64,000 bases of DNA from Plectrocnemia conspersa. Taxonomy: Eukaryota; Arthropoda; Insecta; Trichoptera; Polycentropodidae. Location: positions 235,617 to 299,616 of the forward strand of contig VTFK01000348.1 in assembly GCA_009617715.1 (NCBI GenBank), in the 5' to 3' direction. Numbering within the stretch: the stretch's first letter is position 1; every line of letters begins with the position of its first letter. Both the position numbers and the translations under genes were made by a program. Of this stretch, positions 45,801 through 59,800 are shown piece after piece. Under the pieces are notes generated by a model. It was not told the DNA's origin and ran no database searches. It saw only the letters and a program-made list of their open reading frames with translations.

Positions 45801-48800
45801 TGATGGAAAGGGACAATGATGGTGCACAATGAGGAGATAATGGAACAAATTGAGTCGTCCAGTAGCAGAGTGGTCTAACTGTAAATTGATCGAATGGAGA
45901 TAATGGGGAGCGAAGCGACGCAGTTTAAACACTTCCACGCTTTGAATTGGTTTGGCCTATGGAGAGTTGTGATTGCACACACGTATTTAATTTAATCAAC
46001 CTATTTTCGGCTCTTGGGATCAAAAATCGAATCGATCTTTCGGAGGCATTTCTTCTTTCAAGGTTTAAAACGCTTGTTTGCACTCTGAACGTATCTTATG
46101 AAAGCAAACATTCGAGCGCGACGCGAGAGTGGCTCGTAAACATTTCAAATTGTCTCGTTACAATGTTTTGATGAACACATAGTCATGTCCTATCGAAGGA
46201 GATTTTTACTGCAAACGACTGAGTTGACCTTTCGTAAGTAACGGGCAAACCCATTGTCAAGGTTTAATACGCTTATTTGCAATACAAGTGCATTCATTGG
46301 GGGGAAATGTCGAGTTGGGCTCGTCAACTTGAAAGTGGTTCATAAGCATTCAATAGTGTTACAATGAAACCGCATTAATGCAACAACTTTGCAGTTGGCA
46401 GCAATAGAATGGCATTGACGCGGGTTGAGATTTATATACCATTAGTTCAAAAATAGGTTTCCAAGTACGAAAACTAAAACTTTCAACACAATTGCAAGGA
46501 AATTTTTCATTTGAAAGTTACACTTTTTAGCAGTGACCTTCGTTTACTGGTTAGAGTTTACGTGCAATTTTAATCTGGATATATTTAAACTCGATTGGTT
46601 AAATTGAAATGGGTCAACGTCTATTACCGTACATTGCATAAAATTAGATTTCTGAAATTATTTTTTGAAAAATTTAAAAGATATCTCAGCTTCGATTCAG
46701 GATGTATTAGAACTAGAATCGATCTCATATGTGTAATTTTAATGTCTCTACTATATAGTTCAATAAATTAAAGTGATTTTCAGCCTTGAACTATATAAAA
46801 CAACTATATTACAAGGCTCTAAGGTTCACGGCACCTTTAGGTGCCAAATGCATATTGGCGATTTTCTTGATGGCATCTATAAATGCCATCCATGTTCAAA
46901 TGGTTTAAAGATTAGTATTTTAAAATCAAACAAAATTATATTTAAAAAAATAATTTTAAAGTACTTTACTACAAATGTAGATGTGGCACAGACATTAAAT
47001 TAAGTTTGCGAAATGGACCCATGCAAAAATTTTATGTGTGGGTGTCACATGATATATCACTGGACATATTAAGTACACGTATTTCTTTGAGGGTGGTGAG
47101 ACAAGACAAAAACATAATCCTTTCTTGCACTGAATGGTGACGGGAACTCAGAAGTTAATAATGCTTTGTGTATTAAGGGTATCGTACATTATGTGTTGCT
47201 GGAACGAGACCAAACAAGCAATCCCGGACATTATTGTCAACAACATGTCACATTAAACTGGCCATTAATAAGAAAATGGCCGGAACTTATCAATGGAAAG
47301 GGTGTCTGATAAAAAGAATTGGCATAATTTGTTTCTCATGCATTAGATCCTTTGTCATCTGATAATGAAATATATAATTAAATGATAAACAAAGGATTTG
47401 CATTAAAATCACTATATACGGACAATTGAGAATTTTAGTCATGTTGTTTAGCAATGAAGGTGAGGATACAGGACGAAAGTGGTGTTTGAGTCGTAAATTT
47501 TGTGCACTATGTTACAATTTCTTTGTTCTCAATATGAAATATGTTATTGAAAATACGTCGTTTTAAGTGTAAAATAAAAGTTGAGAGTCAAAATGAGATA
47601 ACAGGGGGCACTATTGTGCGAGGAACAAAGACTAAGGGGCGCTGCTCTTCACAACTATTCACCCCCGGTTCTGTCACACTGTAATTTATTGAAAAATCGT
47701 TAAAAATTAGCATCTATGGAAAACATTTACTGACGTCAAACCTGTAATTTCAGCTTATCAAAGGAAAACATTATTTTCGACAATATAAATAAACTTATAG
47801 AAAAATATTGAAAATGTGTTAGGGTTAAGGGATATTGAAAAGAAAAAATTAATTTGTTTTTTACCCTTGCTCCCCATTATTTCGAAAATAACTTGACCTC
47901 TCTTATGTTAATTATTTCAATTAAAATATTAAGGCAACATAAATGTTTTTTTTTCATTCCTTTTTAGAAGCCTTACATATTGTCGATGAAAAGAAATTGC
48001 GTAATTATTTTCTTTCTCCAAAAATTCACATAAAAATCGCAATAAACCAACGACTAGTTATGTAATCTATCACTAGGTGAGATACAGCACTAAGGTGGTA
48101 TTTTATTTGCTAATTATGTGTAATATGTTTTCGTTTCTTTGTTCTCGATATGGAATATATTGTTGAAAATCTATCTTTTTAGGCGTAGATTTGAAGATTG
48201 AAAGTGACTACGAGATATAGGCATAAAATGGCAATGCCTCTATATGAAATAACAAAGCAAAACGTGGGTGACATGCGACCCATAGAAGAGCAGTATAATG
48301 CTTTGCATTTCGATGTAAATTACATTTTTTTAGAATATAACATTTCATAAATAAGAAACAAATGATTTGTGTTAAGTTCACAAGATATAATCGATTTATG
48401 AATGTAGTCATGAAAGCAGAATTTAAATCGTAAAATTTGTGCAATATACTACAGTTTCTTTGTTCTCTACGTGGTAGTTTTTGGTACTGATTTGAAGATT
48501 AAGTAACAGCGCTCTTTTATGAGGAACAAAGACAACACATCAGTCCCACACAACTCATATCAGTGCAATAATGACCGATTACAAAATAAATGTTATTTAT
48601 TATAGAATGTTGAATGTCGAATTTGTGATGAATCAGTTAATATGCTTCTTGAAGATTTCAGGATTTGAAGTTAAATGAGTGACTAAGTAAACTAAACGAG
48701 GTGCTTCATGAATCTACGTTTAGCCCTTTGAGTAATGAGCTAATTTATACACATTTGTTAATTTGTTAGTATACACCCGGGAGTATATTATTTGTATTAA

Positions 48801-51514
48801 ATGTTATAATACGTTTTTCAACACTTTTCTACTATTAAATTTCGTTAATTTATTTTTTATATTTTTCGTGTATTTATTTTTTACATCATGTTCATTTATT
48901 TTGCACTCTTTGATTTAGTGATATTATTTTCTATATAAATCATTTGCATTAAATCAAATAAAAAAAATATTGTTGAAAACGGTGAAAGATCGACCACTGT
49001 ACATGTACGGCGATTTCGTTCAAAGGGTTAATGCCCAAAAGGTTAGCTTTCACCAAAGTTCAGAATATAGGTAATCGGTGTCTTTATTAATTGTAGTAAG
49101 CTGATAATAAAAATTGAACTCATATGTATTTATTAACTGTGAGATAATGCTTAGCATTTTTAGATTTTATTAAATTTAGTATTAACACTAGGTTTAATAT
49201 ATTTGTATAATTCAAATATAAAAAGGAGTAAAAAAACCCAGAGAAAATACTGTCTGATACAAAGCAAATCGGAATATTAATCAGAAACTCGTCAATATGA
49301 CGGGTGGCGTAAACCAAGTGTTAAACATAAGATTCGCTATTAAATCATAATATACGAGCCATTGATTAGAAAATGTTGTGCAATATGTTACTTTGTTTTG
49401 TTCTCGATGTGGAATATATAGTTTAAAATACAACGTTTTAAGTGTAGATTTTAAGATCGAAAATCAATATATTATATGTAGGTCATAAAATGGTGGCGCC
49501 CCTATATGAGCAACAAAGACGACACGTATTTTCCAATGTAAAGTTATAAATTGAATTTATCCATCAGCTAATAAGCTCATTAATTGCGCAATAGCTGACC
49601 AAAGTTCAGAATATAGACAATAGGTGTCTTGTGAGTTGTAGCGAGCTGTAGATACTAATAATAAAAATATAGACCTATGTATGTTGAAGTTTAAAATAAT
49701 GGGTAGTTTTTAGAGCTCCAATATAAGATCCTTTGTTTCAAGAACATAAAATTTCAGTAAATAATTAGCAAAGGATTCGCGATAAAATCACAATATATGA
49801 TCAATTGATGATTATAATCATCTTAATGTCGTTTGAATCGTATTTTTTTGCAATACGCTAATGTTTCTTTGTTCTTTATGGGAATAATGTATTTGTTAAA
49901 AATACGTCACTTTAGGTATAAGTTTGAAGATGGAGTCGAAACGGTAGGGCATAAAATGGCGGCGCCCCTATATGAGCAACAAAGGCAATACGCAAATGCC
50001 ACACAACTCATATACAGCAAATTTGTGTTTATTGCACAAAAGGTAGCGAGCTGTAGAGATAATAAATAAATGACAATTTTTAACCTTTTGAGAGTAGTGA
50101 GATAGTTTATAGACATTTGTTAATTTGTTAGTATACACCTGGGAGTGAGTTAATTAATGTATTGCATTTATAGTAAATTATAGAAAAAAACAGTGATTTT
50201 AAAAGTTTTATTGTCTTCCTTTATTTTACTACTTTTTTGAGTTAGTATGTTTTAATTATTAAATTTCCTTAATTTATTTTATATATTTCATTATTCCGTT
50301 TTTGTGGATTTCTGTTTATTAATTCAGAAGCTCTCTTTTTATATTTATAACATATTTTTATATTATTAACATATTATAATTTATTTCGTACTCTTTAATT
50401 TATTGGCATTATATTGTTTTATTTAAAAAATATTTCCATTAAGAAAAATAAATATATAAATATAATGTTTTTCATTTTTTCAGTTACTTATTTAAATATA
50501 TAATTATCTGGGGTACTTGAGGTACCAGTAGAGTGAAAGATCGAAGGGTTAAAGGCTGAAATATTAGATCCTTTGTTTAAAAAACATAAGATTTGAGTGA
50601 ATAACTAGCAAAGAACATAATACATATATGATTAGCTGATGATTGTAATCTTTTTAGTGGCGTTTGAATCGTAAATTTTGTGCAATATGTTAATGTTTCT
50701 TTGTTCTCGTTAGGAAACATGTCTTTGAAAATGGGCCATTTTAAGCATTAATATAAAGATTAAAAGTCAAATTAAGATAAAGGGCATAAAATGGTAGCAA
50801 CAAAGACGGAACTTATAGTGGCGAAAATGTTTTTAAAAACGAGTTTTCACCAAAGTTGAAAAAGCATAACAGGTGTTATTAAATTATAAACGAAGAATAT
50901 TTATGATCATTTAAATAATATTAGTGGTGTTTGATAGGTAAATTTTGAGCAATATGTTACAGTTTCTTTGTTCTCAATATGTAATATGGTATTGATGATC
51001 CGTCGTTTAATGCGTAAATTAGAAGATCGAGAGTCCAAACGAGATATAGGGGCCGAAACAAAGACGACATAAAGGGGATGAAACAAAGACACGCCTTTTG
51101 AACAACGACGCAGTTGTGTAAAATGCAATAAAAAAGGCGTAAAATATAGCGAATATAGGGCGCAATACTTGAGGATTATTTTGACGTTTGATATGATGAC
51201 ATTTGTCGAATGCGTGTCAGTGTGTTAGCAGTGAGACGGTCGAGGGGTCGAAACAAAGGAAACAAAGGGATGCACGGGCGGGGTGCGAAAGCGGGCGCGA
51301 AGCGGTCGGATCGGGGCAGTCGGGGTACGCGCGAAGATCTGCAACAAAGGAAGAATATACCTCGCTGCAGGTTGGTGAGGACGGTGCAGTGCAGAGGGCG
51401 ATATGGCAGGAAGGCCGACTTCCGGAGCGCGTCCGTCAAGTTGGGGGCCCAGCGCGGGTGCGGGGGCGCCGGCGGCGGCGGGACGCCTCCCTCCTCCATG
51501 CCGCCCACCGTCAT
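42891..51514 (-). CDS. RFXANK/ANKRA2-type ankyrin-repeat protein
   Basis: Five exons close in phase to 224 residues: 51514-51361, 43636-43444, 43366-43237, 43164-43017, 42940-42891. Exon 1 ends LHCTVLTNLQRG and exon 2 continues NTQAKTPEL, reproducing the TTLTN-x-x-RGN motif that precedes the repeats in vertebrate RFXANK and ANKRA2. The ankyrin array follows: GLTGLHWAAAYGQVSATTNL, then ETALLLAAAGGHHDVLRILL, then DNGGNTALMYAAGGDYPFAC and GADLTLTNECDQDAYGIA, and a last helix QLVIENFLVASLLKM that matches VIENHILKLF. In vertebrates RFXANK joins RFX5/RFXAP on promoters and ANKRA2 binds PxLPxI/L peptides; the insect role is unknown. Exon 1 is GC-rich with C/G in almost all third positions, preceded by an in-frame TAG, so its ATG is well supported. 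Intron 1 is 7.7 kb and holds the AACAAAG repeat field. Confidence 0.83.
44617..44756 (-). pseudogene. hAT transposase C-terminal fragment
   Basis: On the minus strand the translation YPHLYKIAMVVLGASATQVS then VERLKSTFCKNRNNL matches the hAT dimerisation segment (family YPxLxxIAxxxLxxPATxxSVERxFS). No other part of the transposase is evident. It lies in intron 1 of the RFXANK-like gene, as do AACCGAA-rich stretches near 44250 and 45040-45140 that may belong to its element. Confidence 0.7.
46040..46300. repeat. Diverged direct repeat in RFXANK-like intron 1
   Basis: TCAAGGTTTAAAACGCTTGT near 46057 recurs as TCAAGGTTTAATACGCTTAT near 46257, with weaker similarity after it (GTCGAGTTGGGCTCGT against GACGCGAGAGTGGCTCGT). 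No coding signal. Confidence 0.45.
47340..51350. repeat. Diverged repeat field with paired CTTTGTT/AACAAAG motifs
   Basis: At least six irregular copies (about 47340, 48110, 49310, 49720, 50560, 50885) share TTAGATCCTTTGTT, an AACATAAGATT-like block, GTTTGAATCGTAAATTTTGT, TGCAATATGTTA, TTTCTTTGTTCTC, a GGGCATAAAATGG block with GGCGCCCCTATATGAG, and AACAAAGAC. CTTTGTT and AACAAAG form inverted pairs 67-121 bp apart. I count 21 exact AACAAAG heptamers on the two strands, the last three running into GC-rich exon 1 and its edge. The heptamer fits the Sox core and overlaps the TCF core. A transposon-derived satellite is the simplest origin. Confidence 0.6.
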
Positions 51515-54500
51515 TCCGAGTCGAAAGGAGCGCCGCCGAACGGGACGAGAGCGAAACGCGGACGCCCACCCTCGCTAGACCGACCGACTGCCAGCTGCCC
51601 GGTCGCCGGACTGCGGTGTTGCCGCACCGACACTTCTATTCTTCGCAGCTTTTTCAATTATTTTTTACTTTTCTGCGATGGCAACTCTCACCCGTGCGAG
51701 ATTGATTATCGAATCCGAAAAAAAGCTGAGGCCGTAACGACGCGATCGACGACCAGCGACCAGCGACCAGTTCCGAAGTACTGCGTAATATGCACTTATC
51801 GTACATTCGTGTAGCCATTTTCGCAACTAATATCATAATTATATTTTTACATTAGTAAGGACGAATTATTACAGTTTTTCTATAGCAATCCAATACGACA
51901 TCTTGAAAGTTAAAAAAAAACTGTTCTTTTTAGTGATATTTTTCGGTTCATTTTTTACGACTCCGACTTCTTTTCATAATTTTCTTTAGCACGCTAAGTG
52001 CGCTGAAGATAATAATAAGCGAAATTGGAAATTTTCTACGGGATATGTGTTGCTTTAAAATGTTAAGAAATAATAAAAAAATATTATCATACAAGGATCA
52101 TAAAACGTAAATTCAACGTATTTTTTGGCTATGTATATATAATATAATACAATACAAACATTTTGAAAATATCAAAGGACACTAAAAATAAAAAGGCCAT
52201 ATTGGAATTTTTCTTCGAGAAGATTGCTGTAGGGAGCTAAAAAATGGTCATTCCAGAATTGTTTGTTCAAGGAGGGCAAATAAAGGTAAAAGGAGTACAA
52301 ACAAATTAAGGAAGACGTCTGTTCACCTCACCAACATATAATTACTTTCAAAATTCAAAATACAAATTAAAATGCAAATTACAGTTATAAACAAGTTATA
52401 TAAGAACAAAGTAATTTTGTATCAATTTACAAAAATATTCTTTACATCTGGGACCGCTGTGGCTGCCAACAACGCATTCCGTCCAAACTCTGTGACTACC
52501 CAACTTAACTTAAAACCGAATACAACGATGTTGACAGTATTGCCACTATGCGAAACAGATTACATTCAATCAAGTGTTGCAATGTTTGTATCCAAAAATA
52601 CGTCAATCTCTTTTTTTTATGTATTTTTTAATCTCCAAATTTTTCCATCCTCGTTTGTTTCCACCCGAAAACTCCGTTTCTTCCGGGTAATAATAGTTGA
52701 AGAGAAATTACTTACCACGCTTAAAATAATCAAATCCGATTTAAGAGCTTCTAAACGCTGAGTTATTAGAAGCAATTATTTTTTAAGTTTAAATCACGGA
52801 TAAAAAAAAATTAGATTTACATTTAGTCAACCTGGCAAAATAAAACCAATGAAACAAGACTTTTCCTTCGCGAGTATGTTTATTAAATTTGCTATTTTTA
52901 TTCATTTAAATATGTCTCTATATATGTATATATGTATACAGATATTCAGAGCCTGGTTCCAACCCCCACCCCCCATTACACATAAAATATTTAGATAAAT
53001 TGCATATCAGTAATGTTAAAACAACATTTCAAAACCGTTTCGGTATTTGAGAAGGTTGACTAAGCAATTAGTTATTGTTTTGTACATTTCAAAAGCACTT
53101 GCGGTATCACTAAGTCGTATCACTAATCTTAATAACGAATACTTCTAGTATCACTGAACTGCTAAAACTATTAATCAGTAGATTCCACCGATGTGTGGAT
53201 AAAGAAACAAAATATAAATGCTTTGAACAAATTTGAAATAATGTACTGCTTCTAAACAAGTCTCCGAAGCACAATTCCCAATTTTTAAAAATACCTTTCA
53301 GATGTTGCAACATTAGTTGCTAATGATAATTTAAGTAATTATGCGGCAATTACTTCTGAAGAACTAGTCGAAATGGTGGAGTACTTAATTATTAACTATT
53401 CGGTGAATTCTCTAATTGATGAAATTTTGGAAATGCATGTCTTAAGCGTGGATTTTAACATGAACATTTGAAGAGGTAAATGTTAAAATAGATCTTCATT
53501 AACTAATGATTACCAATTCGAAAAGTAATGCACTTGTTGTTCACTTAGTAACAAACAAACGAAAAAAATATTAAAATACAATATCGAATCAATGACGACG
53601 AAAAGTCTGCAGCAGCTGAGATAAGGTCAAAATTACCCCATAGATGATGACCCCAACATCGGTGGTCGAAACGTCGGCAAACGAGATGCGAGTAAGAAAA
53701 GGTGTGATACGCAAGCCCTCACATGTCAAAAAGCTAAGTAACGTGTTGAATAAATACGTTAAAAATTTAAAAGACAACACAAAAATACACGTGAATTTGA
53801 AGAAGAGTTTTGTTCAAATTTAATTTAGATCGGCTTAAAACCGGTAACCAAGTCCTATCCGAAATTGCCTACGGGTCGTTTATTTTATTTAGTGATATAT
53901 TGCTTTTAATTTCGATTACGTTAATCTTCTTATTATTTACATTAAATCAATATAGTTCCACTTTCTGAGCGTTCGTGGCAGTGGACAATTGGGTGATGAT
54001 CTTCTGGACGATACGATAATAATGCAACACAATTAAATATGTAATGCAAATCCTTTTTTTATCGTTTTATTTATTAACACGACGCTATTATTAATTAATT
54101 AACACGACTTACTACATATTAAAAAATAATATTATACATACGTACATACGGAAATATTATATCTAATTCTAGAAAATGTTTCTTCTGTAGTAAAAGGAAT
54201 AGAGGCCGCTTAAGAGTTGTCACTGTTTTATTTTGTTTATTACTTAATAAGACTATTAAAACATACACAAAATTATTTTATATAATAAATGAAATGTGGC
54301 CTTTACTTGATCCTGAAAATATAAATGTTGACATGAAATTGCAATTCATCAAGCTTTGCTTATTTCCACGAGCTAACGTAAGTGGTTGCTTTTTTTCATC
54401 TGGCATAAAATCTTCGACATTTAGCTTTATATTATTATCTTTTGATCGGATACAATTCTGATGCGCTATTTTCTTTAAATTCAAAACTGATTTACTTGTA

Positions 54501-56809
54501 TTTGTTCCAGAACAAGATATTATACATTCTATTTCTGAACTAGAGAATCATTTATCCAATGAATTAGAACCGATTTTAGAATGGTTTACAAACGCTTATT
54601 TAGGTCGCCTAAGAAATAATAGAACTAGGGCTTCACCGATTTTTATCTCCAACGTGTGGTGTGTTTATCATAGAACACTAAACGGAACTATGATGTTGAT
54701 TATGAGAGAACTATAGCAGATTTTCAACATCAGCGAAAACGTACAATAGATGTTACGAAGAAGCTGACAAAACATTTTTTATAAAGGGTTTGAGGTACGA
54801 TAGACAATATATTACAAAATATGTTAATATATCATTTATACATACTTTGTATTGCATATATATTATAATATGAGTTAATAATTGCAAAATAAAATTCTTT
54901 TTAATTTAGTATACGTGTTAGTTTTAATGTAGGCTCTACTAATATTTACAATAAAAGGATTTTTCGTTTCTGTCGCCCAATTTACCGGAATTTAGCAAAA
55001 TACACTTATCAATTACTATTTCTCTTAAGTCCACAACTCACCTGCTTTGTTTGCTATCTGCTGTAGCTGTACTACTTAAATGCCAATTTGTACATTATTT
55101 TTATTATTAATAATGTATTTTCAAAATAAAATGACAAATTAATGATAAAAACCAAAACTTTCGCGATGTTTGGATAAATTAGTGTAATATTATCGTTTTT
55201 ACTTTATGTTTCTCCCTTCTCATATCACGTCCCTATTAATGTTCCTGAATTAGCAGGACTATCAATGTATGAAAACTAATACCAGAAAGTCTGAATAGCA
55301 CTAGGTTAGAGTACATTTGAGATCCATGGTATCAAAGTAGCAATCTCTTCTAGGGCCAAATCTATTTAACATTGATTCTTTTCGCTCATATTTTCTCAAG
55401 GTTCATGACATGGCTCAGAGAAAAATATATTAAAAAAGCACAAGAGTTTTACAAGTCAGATATTCGTCATTTCTTTAGACATCTAGATTATTTTGATTAT
55501 TTCTGTACTGCAATTTCCATCATAAGATAAGGCGGATCTAAGATATATAAAATCTTGGACCAGTAATAAATCTTGCAGTTCATCAATTTCTTTAAAAAAA
55601 TGTCATTGTTTTGAATACAATTATTTTTTCAAAATGCACATGAAATTTAGATGTGAAGCAGATTTATTTAGTTATTAGGCAATTTACTGATGAATTTCCA
55701 TTTTTTTTAAATAAAACTTTGAGGTGTATTTAGTCATGCAGAGGAAATATTTTTGTATATTTTAAATATAAACGAAAATTTAGTATATCGGTTAACATCA
55801 AAATTAACTGCTTTTATCACTATTATAATCAAATCGCCTTTGTAAAAAAGGGCATTCCAAAATTTATCATTTATAACATTAAATCTAACTAATTGTTGTC
55901 ATTCAATAGTTCTACTTCTTTGCTTGTTTTATATTATGTTATAATCTAGTGTTACATGATGAACTAAATGAACTTTTTTACATGTTATTATATAATATAA
56001 CATTTGTTTATTATAGCATACACAGCTACTTCTTTCATGGATACTCACTAATAAAATTTTAAGCATAGCTCAACTTATTTCAGAGAAAACTTACAATAAC
56101 ACAACTAATAATAAAAATAAAACGATAATACTTTGTTACACATTTATTATGGAGAATATAATATAATATACTTTCAACATAATCTTTCCACAAAAGCTTT
56201 GCACGGTCCAATAATTCAAAACATATAAGGCACCTTTTCACAATTTAATTGCGTAAAAATTAACAATAAATTATTTTAAAATGCAAAATGATTGGAAAAA
56301 TCATATAAAATCACACCATAAAAATACAAGATAGCACTATAATATACAAGAGTATTTGTCTGTTATGCTACCACCGTAAGGATTATAAAAACTAAATACT
56401 ATTATTTTTATAGATTAACCTTAAAATTGTTCTTCAAATACTTTGTGACCTAATACCGATATTGCTATATCTTATGTGCATTGAAAATTAATATTTAGTA
56501 GTATTTTTATAACTTATCTATTATACAACAATGTAGGATATTATTATAACAGACAAATATCACATAAAAAATAAGACATTTCATCATACAGATATACAAA
56601 TTTTCTTTAGACTACGTTTTACATACAAAAAAATTGGTCTAAAAAATAATGAAATGATCTTTAGGTACATTTTGCTATATATTTTTATTTAAATTTGATT
56701 ACAAATAATATTAAGCTAGTAAATTAGTTAAGTAGTTATTGCTCTTTTAGAAGATATTGTTTTTTATTTACTTGTTCGTTTTCATTGTTCGCACTAGCGT
56801 TTATGCGAT
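51515..56809. other. Region upstream of RFXANK-like gene
   Basis: The first 300 bp are the GC-rich 5' UTR and promoter side of the RFXANK-like gene. Further right I see AT-rich DNA, a pair of repeat units related to 21775-22010 (about 52190-52285), a coding-like scrap at 53300-53470 with TSEELVEMVEYLI that may be from a Tigger-type transposase, and a MULE fragment at 54505-54690. The last 900 bp should include the NCB5OR 3' UTR. Confidence 0.45.
54505..54690 (+). pseudogene. MULE-type transposase fragment
   Basis: The translation VPEQDIIHSISELENHLSNE then LEPILEWFTNAYLGRLRNNR and ASPIFISNVWCVYHRTLNG resembles the segment of insect MULE transposases that reads P-x-x-x-WFExxYIGR, a proline-phenylalanine pair, and MWNxYxRTL before the NN-x-VEGWH box. 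It breaks down before that box. Similarity judged from memory of the family. Confidence 0.5.
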
Positions 56810-59800
56810 TCATCCTAGAAAGCAATACAACTTATCTTCGTTGTAACCTAAACCCGTAAGCAAAGTTTTCGCTAGTTGAGTGAAAGGTGATGGGCCGCAA
56901 ATGCAAATGTACAAGTTTGAGCTGTTTGAAAAGTATTGTTCGAATTGTGATACGTGTATGTTTGAATTATCGATTGAACTCTCCAATGGCTCGTTTTCTT
57001 CTAAGTACGTTTTGTAGAAGTGATTCTTCAACACTGCTTGACTTATGTGACCTTTCAGGCCATTCCAAGCGCACGAAGGATCAGACAAGACATTCGTTAA
57101 TGAAAATCTGGAAAAATAAAATTAAAATTACAGTGGAACATAAAAAGCACAGCACAATATTTAAGAGTATTTGTATTTTTGTTTATATTATTAAATCTGG
57201 AATATTTAATTGTCTCAATTGTACAAATAGCTAATATGTTTTAATTTTACACCAATTTATGTAACTTTAGAAAAAAGAGAAAGAGAAATATTTTCTAATA
57301 TAGCAACAAAATTGTTAAGACATTTATTTTATACATATTATGTGTAATAAACTATCATTACCATAAAGATTTATATCTGTAATTTTAGAAAAATATAAAG
57401 ATTTTTTGGACCACCCATGATAAATGCGATCAAATTTGTTGCAACGATTTACTAAAAGTTTATAAAACTATTTCCGTTATTAGAACTTTTTGAAAACAAA
57501 GTTTTTTCTGTCGGCGTTATACCTCCAGACCTCCACTTAACGGTTTAAAAGCACTTGAAAAGAGGACTAGGACTACCTGCAAGTTTAATGGTCAGTGCCA
57601 AGTACAAAGGAATATGTTGCATATCTCCGCTGACAAGTACCTAAACCAAAGATTATGCATCCATAGAAATTACAGTATTGCCAATTCCACTGATTTTTAA
57701 ATCGTTGTAGTCTAACTAAATATTTAATAGATAATAACAAATACGCTAGTTTTTCTTTAAATCATTTTCATTAGACAGACGATCGAGAACTGGAAGAGCG
57801 TCAAATTTTTCTTAATTCTCAAAGTGTGTATAAGCTCAAACACAGACGCACTGAAATCATTTCCTTCGGGAACTTCCACCAGGAATGCACTTTAGTCTGA
57901 ACTTGATATTTCTACCACTTTGCTTTTGACTTGGAATAGGTATAGATCAACCTAAAGTGGAGCTACAGCTGAGATAAACGTTATAATCCTGAAAAAACAG
58001 TCGCTTTTCACTTCCACGACGGGCCAGATTCAGCGAAGCAGTCGGGGGTATTCTAATAGTTCGGCCTGATCTTCAAAGACAACATGGAAATTACGTGACA
58101 CAGTATTACGGCAATACCGAATAGGTATATGTATATTGTATAATCATAATTCTTCAAATTGTAGGGCGAATCCTAAAATTGTTGTGTAATTAAAAATAAT
58201 GTATGTATAAAAGCTATCAATAAAAATAAACAGGCACACCACAAGATATCATACAAATTTATAAAAAAATATGAAAAAAAACAGTCTTCACTTGGAAAAA
58301 AGAAGTTTGCTTGTCAAGTGAAGTGAATGGGATGAGTGATTGACCTAAATAAAGCCATGATTCAAGAAAAATGATTTCACAACCAGATCCTAAGAAGAGA
58401 AGTAATTGATATGCTCATAAATACGTTGGATGTCATTCAAGTGGATATACTTGATTTGAAAATACTCCACTTCACACGTTATATACATATTTTCATGACT
58501 TAAGATGAATTATTGACAGATCCCTGTCGCTGGAAACTTAACATAAATACATATATCTGTGTTAGTAAAAGGGACCATTGATATCGTTAGTTATATTTAT
58601 ATAAATAAATTTTAAAATAACAACTATACTAGTATAGTGTACACTGTACAGAATATACATTATTAGCAATACAAATGTAATTTAATAAAAAGTATATGTA
58701 GTGTAAATACAATTGTTGTTTTATTTTATAAAAACAGACAGTATGTTATTATACATACATACATATATACGTAGATCTACTTTTAATTTAAAATTAAATT
58801 ATTTTTACGTATGTATTGTAACAAAATACTTTAAATTTTATTATATAAATATAACTAACTTTAAAACTAGTATTACCATTATGAACTACATATAAAATAA
58901 TTAATACCTATTATCTTTTGAAGACAATATTATCAGTTGATCATGCCACAATATATCCTTCTCAGAACGATTGAAGAATAATAAATCAATTTTCGTACTG
59001 AAAATACAAAAAAAATCATAATTAATATATACATATTATATATGTACTAATTTATTCAGCTAATATAACTAAAATACAAACCATCTTGGATTTCTTCGTT
59101 GCAGTGAAAATTGAATTAAATTTAACATTGGTGTTATTCCTGTTCCAGCTGCTATTAAAGATATTTGTGTTACATCCTGTAACTGAATTTAAAAATATAA
59201 TGTTAATAAGCTGCTTGTAATGAATAATAATACAATTGCTAATCTTACAGCTTTCAATGAAAAACTTCCAAGCGGTTTTGAAATTGTGAGCTTATCGTTA
59301 ATATTCCTCGACAATAACCAAGTGCTACACACACCATGCTCGTATTTTTTAATCATAAAACATATAAAATCTGGTGACCATTTGTTTGGCTTAAATTCTG
59401 GCATCAAATACGACGGAATAGGCGTATATGATCTTGATAACTGATCTGAAAAATTACAAATAAAAATAATAATAAACATTTGTGTATAAGGTAATTCAAA
59501 CAAGCATACCTTCGGTGTCATAAAATACTCTAGAATGATATCCCAAAGGAAATGTTAAATTCTTATCGCCTTCTATTTTCACAATGATCAAACTTGTGTT
59601 GTGATTAATTTCCATCTTGTCGGTGATGATGCAAGATATTCGACCTTCGTCAATCATTATCGATGGTTCTTTAACATCACATTTATTAGTGTTGCCAAAA
59701 TTTTTCCATATTTTAGGCGTTTGCTTCCGAAAGCTTAGTTCAACTTTACCGGTGTCGTGATTAATTGTAGTTTGACAAGGCCACAGTACTGAATCTTCCA

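Noticed and set aside
45855..45885. tRNA gene suggested by TAGCAGAGTGG (A-box-like)
   Set aside because: No B box follows at the right distance and no cloverleaf can be drawn.
45750..45938. Candidate 5' exon for the ankyrin gene
   Set aside because: The peptide has no family similarity and no fitting donor. The exon at 51361-51514 matches in phase and motif.
51203..51814. 203-codon and 122-codon plus-strand frames in the GC-rich block
   Set aside because: The minus-strand frame has strong C/G third positions, an upstream in-frame stop, a good donor and an RFXANK/ANKRA2 junction motif. The plus frames are low-complexity, Arg- and Gly-rich shadows.
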